From Symsagittifera roscoffensis (Eukaryota > Xenacoelomorpha > Acoela > Convolutidae): 64,000 bases of DNA. Both the position numbers and the translations under genes were made by a program. This document shows, piece after piece, positions 9,668 to 20,003 of the stretch. The stretch spans positions 59,316,487-59,380,486 of the forward strand of contig NC_087067.1 of assembly GCF_963678635.1 (NCBI RefSeq), given 5' to 3'. Below the pieces are notes generated by a model, which saw nothing but the letters and a program-made list of their open reading frames with translations, ran no database searches and had not been told where the DNA came from. Position 1 is the stretch's first letter. Every line of letters begins with the position of its first letter.

Positions 9668-10842
9668 TCATTCGGTCACTTCACACGCTGGCTCCACCAG
9701 TAGATATTCAAGTCCCTCCATGTCCTGTGGTACACACCAGTCCTCTGGGGATGGGACGTGAGGCTTCAGATTTTCATAATGTGCTGCTCGCCCCTTACTA
9801 AAGCGGTAGAACCGTCCTTGTTGATGTACTTCCGTTATCATGAATGGTCCTCTCCATTCCTTGAGTAGTTTCTTTGTCCCTCTGGGCGGTATGACATTCT
9901 GGAAGACCCACACGTACTGGCCCACCTCATATGGCTTCGCCTGTAATATCTTTTCATCATATTTCTTGCGCTGTCTCATTTGTGCTTGCGCAGTGTTTCT
10001 CATGCATAGCTCGTTTAGTTCCTGCTGATCCTGATCGCTTCTTTCACGTAAGCTTGAGGCGACGTCCTCTTCCATTCGTATTCCGGGTAAAAGAATGTCA
10101 GGGACATTGCTCTCTCCCTGTCCGTCAACACCATGAAAGGGCTGATGCCCGTTGTTGAGTGTTGCGTACTGTTGTAGGCCCCTACGACTTGCGGCAGATA
10201 TTTATCCCAGTCCGTCATATATCTTGAGCAGTATACCCTCAACATATTAACCAACGTTCTTTTCTGTCTCTCTACCAGCCCGTTGGTCTGGGGATGGTAG
10301 GTTGTCGAGTGTGCTTGAGCAATGTGTGACCTGTTCATCAATTCTTTTATCAAGTCCCCCACAAAGTCTTTGCCGTTGTCTGACTGAAAAGTCATTGGAC
10401 AACCATATCGTGATATCCAATGCGTTATCAGGTGGTCACATGTCTCCTCTGCTGAGACTGTCTGACACGGAACTGCTTCTGCCAACTTTGTGAAGTGATT
10501 TAATATAACCAGTATCTGGTTATATCCCGACTCCGTCATGCAGATCTTTTGATGGTCTATCTGCACCACCTTGTTAAACTCCGAGCTATCAACGGACTTA
10601 AGTGGGAACTTCATCTTCCTTGGGTCTTTTACCTGCAGGCATGCCAGGCATGCATTCACGCATCTCTCGCAAGCTTTCCCCAATCCTGGCCAATCAAACC
10701 TGTGAAGTATACTCCGTTGCACTCTGTCTATCCCCTGGTGCCCCATCTGATCGTGCGATCTGAATAACATCTCTGATACAATTGTGGTAATATGATGAGG
10801 TTGTGCTTGTGTAATGTCTTCTCCTCGTCTTTTCTCTTGCAC
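9668..10842 (-). pseudogene. Ty3/gypsy integrase
   Basis: ORF 10842-10015 contains the zinc-binding arm (His30 and His35, then the Cys-rich CVNACLACLQ) and the DDE core: Asp96 in VVQIDHQ, Asp155 in FQSDNGKDF and Glu191 in NGLVERQKR, which keeps the canonical 35-residue D-to-E spacing. After a frame change, ORF 10075-9668 supplies the C-terminal region with YVWVFQNV and EWRGPFMI, the SH3-like GPY/F-type module of Metaviridae integrases. The enzyme inserts element cDNA into chromosomes. It lies downstream of RNase H by about 1 kb, which is an unusually long spacer. Confidence 0.88.
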
Positions 10843-11724
10843 GCTACCACCCCGTCAGCTGTGTGATAGAAAAAATCTTTCTTTTCTTTGTAGAACTGGC
10901 TCAAGGTCTTCTAGCTGTCTTATCCGAGTTCCCCTTTCTCCTTGGACCCCGTCCGGATCCATTTGGAGAGGTTACTTGTCACCTTGTCATTCTTTTGGGC
11001 TCTTATCAGGTCCGACAGCCTATATCTCGCCTTGACATGTTCCTTTAGTGCCATGATCTGTCCATTCATTTCCCCAGGGTTGTGGATGTCATCATTCAGC
11101 TTCACGCATATTATCCTCTTCGCGATCTTCATATCATCTTCTGGCACTAGATTTGTTCTGACATTTGAGTTTCATGATAGTTCCCTGAATGGTTTCCTCA
11201 AGTTCTTCACCTCCTTGTACTTGTTGTTCATCCGAGTTGTACATTCCTGACGAGGGATCTGTTTGTAGCTCCCTGTCGCGGTGTATCATCTTCTCCTATG
11301 CCAGTATCATGCACAGACTATCCTGATCATCGCTGCTCTTTTCCGAATCTTCATCCCATTCTTCACACTCCCCGGACAATTTTTCTTCTCCGGTTTCTTC
11401 TTCTTCCGTGGACGTAGACCGCTCCCCGGACTCTTGACCTAGTCCCAGGTGTTCAGCTTCTTCTTTAAACGCCACTTTCTTCTTCCTAACCCGAGTCCGC
11501 TCAAGTAAGCTATCAGGGATTTTGTCAACCAGTGACCGAACGACATCTTTGCCATCAGTAACGCTTCCTCTTGGAGAGTGTGCATTGCCAACTGTTTCAC
11601 TCCTTCGCAGTACCGGTTCCTGCCCACCCTTTTCTACGTTCACGGTTTTATCATCTGCCGGTTTCTCAAGTAATCTCCACAAGTCTCGTCTATCTTAGTA
11701 TCTCCCGTTTCCACCTGATTGAGA
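10843..11724 (-). pseudogene. Acidic linker between RNase H and integrase
   Basis: Frames 11682-11296 and 11147-10920 are open pieces of a highly charged region: Glu/Asp/Ser runs (STEEEETGEEKLSG, WDEDSEKSSDDQDSL) after a basic stretch (TRVRKKKVAFKEEAEH). No fold is recognised. It sits where Ty3/gypsy Pol normally has only a short connection to the integrase zinc finger, so it is an insertion or expansion in this lineage. Stops between the pieces show decay. Confidence 0.5.
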
Positions 11725-12543
11725 TCATAACCTTTTGCCTTCAGCGTCTCTCTCACGATTTTTGACTTGAGCATTATCTCTATCGGTATCCCTCGTTTCT
11801 TCTTCAAGATCGTTTTCTTCTGGGGCTCTTCTGATAACTCGGGATGATCTTCTATCGGTTTGCCTGACTTGTCTAGCCATCTCGTGAGTTGCAAGACTGT
11901 CATATGTTTCTTCGTCCATGAAGGAGTAGCCATCTTTAATCTCAGGCCTGTCTGCCTCCCTCTGTTCCTGTCCCTCGTAGAACTCCGTCTTCTTACTCAA
12001 GCTATCGGCATTCTGATGTTTTTCCCTTGTTCTATGCTCAATTATCATGTTGTACCCATCCAAGCGAACTATCCATCTCCCAATGTAGCTCTGGTCCATC
12101 GAGTACGTCTTCAGCCAGCTGAGTGCCCTGTTGTCGACCCGCAGCTTAAACGGTTCACTGCCTAAGTATGCTCTGTATTTCTCGACAAAAGTAACTACCG
12201 CGAACATCTCTGCTTTCGGCGCCCCGTACTTCATTTCCGTATCACTCAGGACTTTGCTCCCGTACGCTATTGGTCTTAAGACTGTCTTCCCGTTCCATTC
12301 TTGTTCTTGATGGAGAATTCCAGAAATCGCGACTACCGACGCTCCGTATCCAACACGTACATCCCTTTCTCCGTTGGCATCCCTAACACCGGTGCCTCGC
12401 ACAACTCTTTCTTTATTCTCTGGAATGATTTTTCTGATGCGTTGTTCCATGTGAACTTTTTGCCTTTGTGTCTCATTAATTGTTGCATCGGGTATACCTT
12501 GTCCGCATAGCCCTTGATATGAATTCTCTGTAGTAGTTCGCAA
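11725..12543 (-). pseudogene. Ty3/gypsy RNase H
   Basis: The segment reads from ASVVAISGILHQ through LRPIAYGSKVLSDTEMKY and LRVDNRALSWLK to KHQNADSLSK. These are the retroviral-type RNase H motifs: a first Asp expected just before ASVV, Glu in the KAEMFAVV helix, Asp in VDNRAL, and Asp in NADSLS. The first catalytic Asp position is disrupted by a one-base frameshift where the RT frame ends (about 12335). It degrades the RNA strand during reverse transcription. It is continuous with the RT upstream. Confidence 0.85.
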
Positions 12544-13550
12544 AACCCAGGAAGCTCATCAACTGGTGTTCCGTTTTTGGCGATTTCCAAGATAGAACTG
12601 CTTCCACTGCATCTGGATCCGGTCTGATCCACCATTCTGCCCAAGTATTTTATCGAATCCTTGAGTATCTCGCACTTTGAGGGTTTACACTTTAGCCCCG
12701 ACCTCTTCAGACATGCAAACACCTCGTCAAGTCGCTCGTTGTGGTCTTCTAGTGTGGGCGTCGCTATTACCACGTCATCCACATAGCGCATTACTAGGTT
12801 GCCGTACTTCTTTGTCACACCTATCAGCGCATGCGCCATCAACCGTTGAAATGTGGCTGTGGCATTGCAAAGACCAAACGGCATCCGTTTCCATTGAAAC
12901 AGCCCCAACTCGCAAGCGAACTCTGTTTTGTACCTGTCTTGCTTCCTCAGCGGGACCTGTCAGAAGGCCCAACCTAAATCAAGATTCGTAAAAAATTTTA
13001 CGTCACCTAACTTCGATAGGCTCTCATCAATCCTAGGTATGGGATAGGCATCCTTCACCGTGACGGAGTTCAGATACCGAAAGTCTCAACAAAACCACAA
13101 ATGGTCGCCTTTCTCTTTGGCCATCACTACTCCACACGCCCACGGTGATTTGGATGGTTCTATCATGTCATACTCTAGTAATGTCTCTATCTCTTTCCTA
13201 CATGCATCCGATTTGTTTGGGGTCATGCGCCTCGCCCCCTCCCTGTGCGGTACCGCATTCTCTTCAAGTTCTACTTCATGCTCAACAAAATTACAACACC
13301 CGATGTCTGCTTTATGTCTCGAAAAAACTTTCTCGTTCCGCTCTAGTACGTCCTTGATGGCTTCGAGTTGTTCGTCCGTTATCTTGCCTCTTAAATGTGC
13401 AATCTCCGGTAGGACCGGTTTATCACTCTGCATTCCATCTAGTGTGGGCCGTTCCGGAAAAATCGAACAGCTCGATAGCCCATCGTCTGTCTCTGACTTA
13501 AGTGTTTTCACAAGACCTGATGAACATTTTATTTTCTTCAATCGTCTCAA
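12333..13550 (-). pseudogene. Ty3/gypsy reverse transcriptase
   Basis: ORF 13550-13086 has the N-terminal fingers (LLEYDMIEPSKSPWACGV). After a TGA the same frame continues as DFRYLNSVTVKDAYPIPR, then a second TGA lies at the usually Trp position before QVPL. ORF 12908-12333 has MPFGLCNATATFQRLM and RYVDDVVIA, the YVDD catalytic box with Asp codons at 12779-12774, followed by the connection domain with YLGRMVD. The enzyme copies element RNA into cDNA. At least three breaks make it non-functional. The stop codons are consistent with G-to-A or C-to-T decay. Confidence 0.9.
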
Positions 13551-14380
13551 GATACAAATTTTGTCCCTATGATTGGGACAATCAGCAACGTCATTTTGTT
13601 TTTGGTTTCAAACATTTCATATCGAGTTTTAACGGGTAAAGCATATCCCAGTTTCCTCCCCCTCTGTATCGTAATGGGTATGTCAAGAGTAATCAACAAG
13701 TTACTGACGCAGAGGCCGCTCTTCGTTATCGAGAAGGATCTTCCTAAAACAGCAGCACTTTGACTATTTGGATTTTGGACTATGCATACTTGCTTGTTGT
13801 CACTCAGTTCATTGTAATGTTTCATTCGCAAGCTTACGATTGCCGCTTCAGTCGCCTTTAGCCTCACCCTCCTACTCAAGAATACCGGTGCTTTATTTTC
13901 ATTCGCCATTATTAATTTTACCGGTTTAATTACGTACCTCCTATCCGGGTTCCGTATCCTGAACATCGCATTGCTTAGATCAACGAAGTCTCAGCCTATA
14001 AAGAACTGGTCAGACTCATCTAGGTTTTCTACTACCAAAAAACTCATCCACAGATTGCGCTCCCCCAGATTTAGGGCTATTATTGGTGTTCTGCCTAGCA
14101 CCCGCAGCGCCCCTTTGTTATCAGCTGACACTCGTATTCTCGAGTCTATCAAGTCATCTTTGTTGTAACCCATTCGTTCCCAAGTTTCGATTGGTATTAC
14201 ACTCAAGACCGCTCCAGTATCGAGTAACCCACGCAACTGAGGGTTCTTGCCACTTATGTCAAGCACATGTGCTGATACGTCTGCCTCTGTCCCGATGTGC
14301 ATTGCATCTTCCTCCAGCATGGCAAAGTGTCCAATCGATCTCACTTTCAGTTCTTCTTTGCCCACGTAGATCTGCCCCAC
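13547..14380 (-). pseudogene. Retropepsin-like protease and linker to RT
   Basis: ORF 14380-13991 carries RGLLDTGAVLSVIP, the aspartic protease active site with Asp codon at 14221-14219, and ends at FFIG, where a TGA interrupts the expected C-terminal (I/F)IGxDF motif; DFVDLSNA follows in the same frame. ORF 13966-13547 is the linker to RT. Retropepsin acts as a dimer and cleaves Gag-Pol. The gene overlaps the end of Gag by its ATG. Confidence 0.82.
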
Positions 14381-16077
14381 TAGATTTTCATCGTATAGAT
14401 GTTTATCCCATCTATATTTAGCATCACCTCATGCGGACCATAGGTTTCTGTATACCTGTTATCAACAAGGACCGACTTGCTTCCACCTCTTGTAAGAAGT
14501 GCCTTTAAGCCTCTAGAAGTCATCTGTGGGCTTCTAGCACTCAAGTAATCTGCGTACACATCAATATGCATTATCGTCTGGTCGCTGGGTTCGCTCAAGT
14601 TTCTCGTTACCTCATGGCCTCCCACGGTGGTTATTGACATTACTCTAGCTCCGATCTTCGTAATGCCGAACGGCTTTCCCGTCACCATTTTCAGACTGTT
14701 GCAATTTCCACCTTTTGTCGACCCTGCTACAGCTTCTGGTATCCGCACCGAGCAACCTAACGTCTCGTTCAATTTCTGTCTTTCGAAATCCTGCTTTAGT
14801 CGTTGCTCTATTTCCTTCGCCGCTAGGTCCTGTTTCACTTTATTGATAGCCTCTGCCGCTGCTTTCTCATAATTTATCTCCAGGGCATTCCTCGCCGTGG
14901 CCTCCATTGCACTATTGACTTGTGTTACAGCTTTCACTGTCTTCATTGGTAGTTCCGCACTCGGTGTCTTCAAGTTTTTCGTTTCAAACTCAGTTTGTCT
15001 ATTTCTATGGTTCTGCGCCGCTGCTAGCGCCAATTTGTGCTTGGGGTGACTCTGGTTCTTGACTTCCTCCCAAAACAACGGACAGTCCATCCTGAAGTGC
15101 CCCTCTTGATTGCAGAAGAAGCATCTTGCACCTATTTTGATGATCAAGCCACTATAGAACTCGTGTTCTTCCATCTGGCTCATATCTTCCTCATCGGGTG
15201 CATAACCTATACTCTCTATGCCTTGCTTGTATGTTTTGCAATCCGCCACGTGATGATCAGCTGACCCGCAGTTTGCGCATGATCTACGTTTGTCCATGTC
15301 ATCTCTAGGCTTGTACCATGACGACCTTTGTGGTTGATTCCCCCCTTGCATATTCCTGTTATCTGAATATGAGTATTTCATGGGTTTCATTAGCATGTAC
15401 TCTCTTGACTTCTGTCTCGTCTCTTCTGGAGTCGGTGCACTAACTTTTGACAATGTATAGTATGTTGCTAACATTGTTCTCATGTCGTCACTTTTTACCC
15501 CATCATCGAACTTTGAGGCGATGCTAAAGTTTCTTCTGTTTGTCGACTCTTCAGGGTCACTCCTTCGTATCAAGCTCTCAAGATCATCCAGGAACCGATC
15601 AATTGATTCATTTTCCCGTTGCCTTCTCTTTTCAAATCGCATCATCTCTTCGTGACCCTTCATGCCTGATCCGAATCGATTCAACAATCTCTCGAAAATT
15701 TTATCCGCGGTGTCGCGTTCCTCTTCTTTCTTTGCAACCACGCATTTCAACGCCGTGCCTTCTAAGTTACTGAGTATCGCTGTACAGGCTTGTCTCTCAT
15801 CGTTCAAGTTGTCTTGTTCCAAGTGCAATCTCGTGACTTCTACCCAAGTGTCAATGCATCCATCTGAATCATCCTTGAATTCTCTCGGTTTTTTGAAAGT
15901 TTTCATGGATTTACTACTCCCTCTGTCACTCGAGTCGGTGTTCCTGGTGGCGAAGATTTCTAGTGTCCTGTTCATCATCTCCCAGGTGCTTTCACCCGTC
16001 ATAGCATCTGGTCCCACGTTGTTGTGAGTCGTGGAATCTCCTGGACCACTCGTCGTGTTTGCTGTTCCACTTTTCAT
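14380..16077 (-). CDS. Gag: capsid region and two CCHC zinc knuckles
   Basis: This 565-codon frame is the longest intact one in the element. The N-terminal half has retrotransposon Gag/capsid features (IDTWVEVTRLHLEQDNLND; FERLLNRFGSG; ENESIDRFLDDLESLIRR). Two knuckles follow, CANCGSADHHVADC and CFFCNQEGHFRMDC, both CX2CX4HX4C, for RNA binding. A charged coiled coil and a C-terminal segment end the frame. It overlaps the upstream Gag ORF in another frame, and an 11-C tract at 16088-16098 marks the likely slippage point. A homologous fragment is at 43.1-44.0 kb. Confidence 0.85.
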   Translation of the reverse strand: MKSGTANTTSGPGDSTTHNNVGPDAMTGESTWEMMNRTLEIFATRNTDSSDRGSSKSMKTFKKPREFKDDSDGCIDTWVEVTRLHLEQDNLNDERQACTAILSNLEGTALKCVVAKKEEERDTADKIFERLLNRFGSGMKGHEEMMRFEKRRQRENESIDRFLDDLESLIRRSDPEESTNRRNFSIASKFDDGVKSDDMRTMLATYYTLSKVSAPTPEETRQKSREYMLMKPMKYSYSDNRNMQGGNQPQRSSWYKPRDDMDKRRSCANCGSADHHVADCKTYKQGIESIGYAPDEEDMSQMEEHEFYSGLIIKIGARCFFCNQEGHFRMDCPLFWEEVKNQSHPKHKLALAAAQNHRNRQTEFETKNLKTPSAELPMKTVKAVTQVNSAMEATARNALEINYEKAAAEAINKVKQDLAAKEIEQRLKQDFERQKLNETLGCSVRIPEAVAGSTKGGNCNSLKMVTGKPFGITKIGARVMSITTVGGHEVTRNLSEPSDQTIMHIDVYADYLSARSPQMTSRGLKALLTRGGSKSVLVDNRYTETYGPHEVMLNIDGINIYTMKI

Positions 16078-17149
16078 AATCGCTTTGCCCCCCCCCCCGG
16101 TGCTGTACTCGCGGCATCCCGGGGTAATGGTAATGGTGTTGATTGCCGTTTGTTCCGTTGTGGTTCCACGAAGTCAACTCTAGTCTGTCCTGTGACGTAG
16201 AGTTTCTCAAGATGGCGTCTAGTTTTGCCTGTATTGCACATGAACGTTCAGCCTGGTCTCTGCTCATTGCGTCCATCCTCGTTTCCAGACTCCCCAACTG
16301 GCTGTTGACAGCATCATATCGCTGTTTCATTTGTTGCAAGTCTTTCTTGATGTTCTTCTCTCGTTCTCCGTCAGTGGCGTTTACCTTGTCTGACGTCTGC
16401 TGAAACTTTTCCTCTGTTGCCCTGGCCATGTTGAAATAAATGTCCAGGTACTCGTGTTTGTAGTATCTTAATTCTTTCTTTATTACCTCTCTATCCTCCT
16501 CGCTGTGTTTCAGTTTCTTGTCGATCTGATCTAGCTTAGCCATCAACTCGCCCAGCTCAAGAGGAGTTGTCTTTTCTTGGTTAGGTGTTGCTCCATCGGT
16601 GTCTGCTGTCCTTTGCTTGACCTGGTTTTCGTGTTGGTTCGCCTCTGTTGTTATCGTGGAAACTGTCCCAAATGTTCTGCCTTTCTCGGCTTTCGGTTCT
16701 TCCGCTGCTGCGTCTCTCGACTTCATTCCGACCATCATCGCCAATCTTTCAGTAAATGACGTTCTTTTTGCTTGAGACTCGTCCTTTACCGTTTCTGGCG
16801 TGTTGCCTGTTGTGTCTTCAACAGTGTCTATCGGCGAGAACTCCATGGACTTTCGATTTGGTTCTTCTGCATTCTTCATTGGTGTTGATTACGTCGTCTT
16901 CTTCTCCACCTCCTCCACATTCTGGTCTGGTGTTTCTAGGTCAATCTCGATGGCGGGTTCCGCTTGTTTCCCTTCTGTGTCCTCTTTTGTTTTGTTCTCT
17001 ATATTACTCCTCGTGTTGACCATGCTAAGTGAAAAGTTCTTCTTTGTTACCTTTGGGCCCATAGATGTCGTTTCACAAAGCGACGAGTTATATTTTGTCT
17101 CTGATTCAGTAGATCTTTTTTCAGCCATCGGTACCCTGCTCCGTCTCAT
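15992..17149 (-). pseudogene. Gag N-terminal region (matrix/coiled coil)
   Basis: ORF 17149-16889 and ORF 16879-15992 are in the same frame, separated by one TAA. They encode a hydrophilic N-terminal part and a long coiled coil (LMAKLDQIDKKLKHSEED; NSQLGSLETRMDAMSRDQ). The end runs out of frame at the C tract 16088-16098, after which the capsid frame continues. The original Gag was probably about 900 residues from 17149 or from the internal Met near 17125. No promoter is identifiable upstream. Confidence 0.65.
16088..16098. repeat. C11 homopolymer at the Gag frame break
   Basis: Eleven consecutive C on the plus strand (G on the coding strand) sit where the two Gag frames hand over. Slippage in replication, or a sequencing error, would explain the shift. 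A similar long C tract interrupts copy 2 near 20023-20035. Confidence 0.7.
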
Positions 17150-17439
17150 TATTTTTATCTATAATTATTCCTATTTACAGTATTACTATACACAAAATTC
17201 TACTCTAAGGTTAAAATCTCTTTTGACAAAATTAAAAAAAAAAGAAACTCACAATATAATAAAAACAACGTTTCCTACTCCCTTTTTTCCTTTTTTAAAA
17301 TTTTATTTGTTCTTGATCCCCACAGTACCGGATCTATCGCGATTTAACTTTCTGACTAGTCCTATTGCTTTTAATTTAGCGATTAGTTATTTCAACCTAT
17401 CTTAGTACTCTTTGGTGCCGTCACCCCACTTTTTTATAC
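17150..17439. other. AT-rich leader upstream of gag
   Basis: This AT-rich stretch, with A and T homopolymers, lies between the Gag ATG and the minisatellite. It has no convincing frame, and no primer binding site could be assigned. Confidence 0.4.
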
Positions 17440-18690
17440 CGTCCCAAGACTTCCCCTTACTGTCCCTACTCTTCTATGTACTGTCCCAAGCTTTCTCTCT
17501 ACTGTCCCAAGACAACTCGGTGCTGTCCTAGTACTTCTTGTTAGTGTCCCAAGAACCTTGTCCCAATACTACTGTCCCAAAACTAGTGTCCCAAGAATAG
17601 TGTCCTAAGACTAGTGTCCCAAGACTACTGTCCCAAGGCTGCTGTCCCAAGACTAGTGTCCCAAGACTAATGTCCCAAGACTAGTGTCCCAAGACTACTG
17701 TCCCAAGACTAGTGTCCCAAGACTACTGTCCCAAGACTAATGTCCCAAGACTAATGTCGCAAGACCACTGTCCCAAGACTAGTGTCCCAAGACTAGTGTC
17801 CCAAGACCACTGTCCCAAGACCACTGTCCCAAGACCACACTCCCAAGACTACTGTCCAAAGACTAATGTCCCAAGACTACTGTCCCAAGACCACTGTCCC
17901 AAGACTACTGTCCCAAGACCACTGTCCCAAGACCACTGTCCCAAGACCACTGTCCCAAGACTACTGTCCCAAGACCACTGTCCCAAGACCACTGTCCCAA
18001 GACCACTGTCCCAAGACCAGTGTCCCAAGGCCACTGTCCCAAGACCACTGTCCCAAGACCACTGTCCCAAGACCACTGTCCCAAGACTACTGTCCCAAGG
18101 CTGCTGTCCCAAGACTAGTGTCCCAAGACTAGTGTCCCATGTTTACTGTCCCAAGACTAGTGTCCCAAGACTACTGTCCCAAGACTAATGTCCCAAGACC
18201 ACTGTCCCAAGACTAGTGTCCCAAGACCACTGTCGCAAGACTACTGTTCAAAGACTAATGTCCCAAGACCACTGTCCCAAGACTACTGTCCAAAGACTAA
18301 TGTCCCAAGACTACTGTTCCAAGACCACTGTCCCAAGACTACTGTCCCAAGAGCACTGTCCCAAGACCACTGTCACAAGACCACTGTCCCAAGAACACTG
18401 TCCCAAGACCACTGTCCCAAGGCCACTGTCCCAAGACCGCTGTCCCAAGACCACTGTCCCAAGACCACTGTCCCAAGACCACTGTCCCAAGACCACTGTC
18501 CCAAGACTGCACTGTCCCAAGACTGCACTGTCCTAAGACCGTACAGTTCCAAGACTGTACTGTCCCAAGATAGTACCAAGACTGCTCTGACCCAAGACTG
18601 TCCCAATACTGTACTGTCCCAAGACCGTCCCAAGACTGTACTTTCCCAAGACTTCTTCGGTACTGTCCCATGACTTGTCACCAAGTGTCT
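17440..18690. repeat. 14-bp minisatellite, unit TGTCCCAAGACCAC
   Basis: A tandem array has unit TGTCCCAAGAC plus a variable three bases (CAC, TAC, TAG or TAA). Units are nearly perfect from about 17590 to 18510 (roughly 65 copies) and degrade at both edges. Variant subtypes are clustered: TAG/TAC on the left, CAC in the centre. The unit is 14 bp, so every frame cycles through the same 14-residue peptide, and long ORFs appear on both strands (17712-18673 plus, 17849-18112 and 18311-18781 minus). These are artefacts. The array lies immediately upstream of gag. Confidence 0.95.
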
Positions 18691-19897
18691 GGATAGTAGG
18701 ATTTCTTCTTCGTTGAGGGGACTCTTGAACCACTGTACCTTGTACCACCACTTGAGCTCTAGTAAAAAACAAGTTTCCCAAAAAGTCGAATATTAATGGC
18801 CAAAAGCTTCAAATGCTGAACCCCTGTATTTATCTCCCTTTTGATGTTTTAGGCTAGTTGAAACCCAACTTGTTCGCAGGTATCTTGTGATCACCTACTT
18901 GTTCAAAAATCAATAACAAATTTTCATCAAAGCGTAAAAATTTAAACAGAAAAAGTAATAAAAACAGTGAGATATACCCACCTAAAATTCAGAGGTGACA
19001 GATGCCAACCTTCTATCGGAAAAAAGTCTGGTACTTGATTGCCACGCGTTTTCCTCCCCCCTGCTAACATTCTTATGGGGTATTTTCTATCCGGGTCCGT
19101 TTCCGTGCCCCCACCTGATCCGACCGTGGTACCTACCTTAATTTGATATTATTTTTGGGTATCCGCTTTTTATAATTGACGCGTGTAAGTTTCTTATGTA
19201 ACTAGATCAACGATGTCGATTAGTTAGTTACTCTAATGTGTCCTCCCTTTTTACAATTTACAACCGCCAACCGCCAACCTCTAACCTAGCCAGTCCCCCT
19301 TCTAACCTCCCCCTTTCTAGCTCCCCTTCTTAAGCCTAAAATTACCTTAAGCGCCGGGTGCTAAACCTCTTCAGAGAAATCCGTAGACCTGTTTCCAGGC
19401 CTGCTTGTGCAAAAACGTTCCTCAAAACCGGGGGATTCCGCTTATCCAATTTTACACTTATCTCCTATAATGTTTTATGGGTTTTAACGATACCCGTTTT
19501 GATCATTTTGAGAACTTGAGAACACCCCTTCGCGTCCTCCTCCGTTGTTCCGGTCCCGTGATGGTTTTGCTCCTTGACGTGCACTGCAATTGTCACCAGC
19601 ACCACCTTCCCTTTTGGCTGGTCACCTCTTCCAGTCAAGTCTCCTAGTGGTTCAGCTCAATCCTTCTGAACCATTTTCCCACTCGACTGGTCACCTCTTC
19701 CACTCAAGTCTCCTAGTTGTTCAGCTAAGTTGCAAGCTATCTGAAAACCCTTAACAACGCCCCCCCACTCGGGCACCTTATTGAGGTTGCTGGATTAGAT
19801 TGCTAGGTTGATCGAAACGATCGGTCTTATAAAACAGTATGGGTATACTATTTAATTAATATAAAGGTTTGATCCAACTCATGTATCGTATCGTTCG
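18691..19897. other. Non-coding spacer between minisatellite and accessory copy 2
   Basis: No supported gene. The left part is AT-rich. From 19050 it becomes C/T-rich on the plus strand. The spacer contains a 40-bp direct duplication (19618-19726) and a GTACCACCACTTGAG motif at its left edge. This is the most likely location for an LTR or 5' leader of the gag-pol element, but no second LTR copy was seen in the window. Confidence 0.4.
19618..19726. repeat. 40-bp direct duplication, 69-bp period
   Basis: The stretch CTGGTCACCTCTTCCA..TCAAGTCTCCTAGT..TTCAGCT occurs at 19618-19657 and 19687-19726 with two mismatches. It may be part of an LTR or leader regulatory repeat. Confidence 0.75.
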
Positions 19898-20003
19898 GTC
19901 TTCTCGTGTATCGTATCGTTCTCCTCCATGTTTGGAGCACCACCCACCGGTTTCCCGATCAAGTTTTGTCTCTCGTGGTCACTTGTGTTTTCATTTTCCA
20001 AAC

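Larger units (their letters stand above)
1..17149 (-). mobile_element. Giant Ty3/gypsy-like LTR retroelement with accessory polyprotein
   Basis: On the minus strand the order is Gag, protease, RT, RNase H, integrase (17149 to about 8866), then after an AT-rich break of about 400 bp a long accessory frame from 8451 to beyond the window start. The pol order (RT and RNase H before integrase) is that of Ty3/gypsy (Metaviridae). All parts are GC-richer than the 26.7-64 kb side. No pair of LTRs bounding gag-pol could be found by eye. Whether the accessory region belongs to the same element is therefore inferred from shared strand, shared composition and the second accessory copy upstream of gag. 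Many frameshifts and stops show the copy is dead. The alternative is two unrelated elements side by side. Confidence 0.75.

Noticed and set aside
12900-13100. TGA read as tryptophan (variant genetic code)
   Set aside because: One TGA falls at a usual Trp position, but others fall at Val- or Arg-like positions, TGG is used normally, and TAG/TAA stops occur too.
16000-16100. Programmed frameshift between the two Gag frames
   Set aside because: The junction is an 11-C homopolymer within one protein domain series, and other random frameshifts abound; slippage or sequencing error is simpler.
17712-18190. CRISPR-like array
   Set aside because: The repeat has no unique spacers; it is a plain tandem minisatellite in a eukaryotic context.
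17712-18781. Long ORFs of 60-160 codons with SQDHCPKTTVPRPL-type or GLGTVVLGQWSWDS-type repeats
   Set aside because: They arise on both strands and in several frames from a 14-bp tandem repeat; no start context or non-repeat sequence supports a protein.
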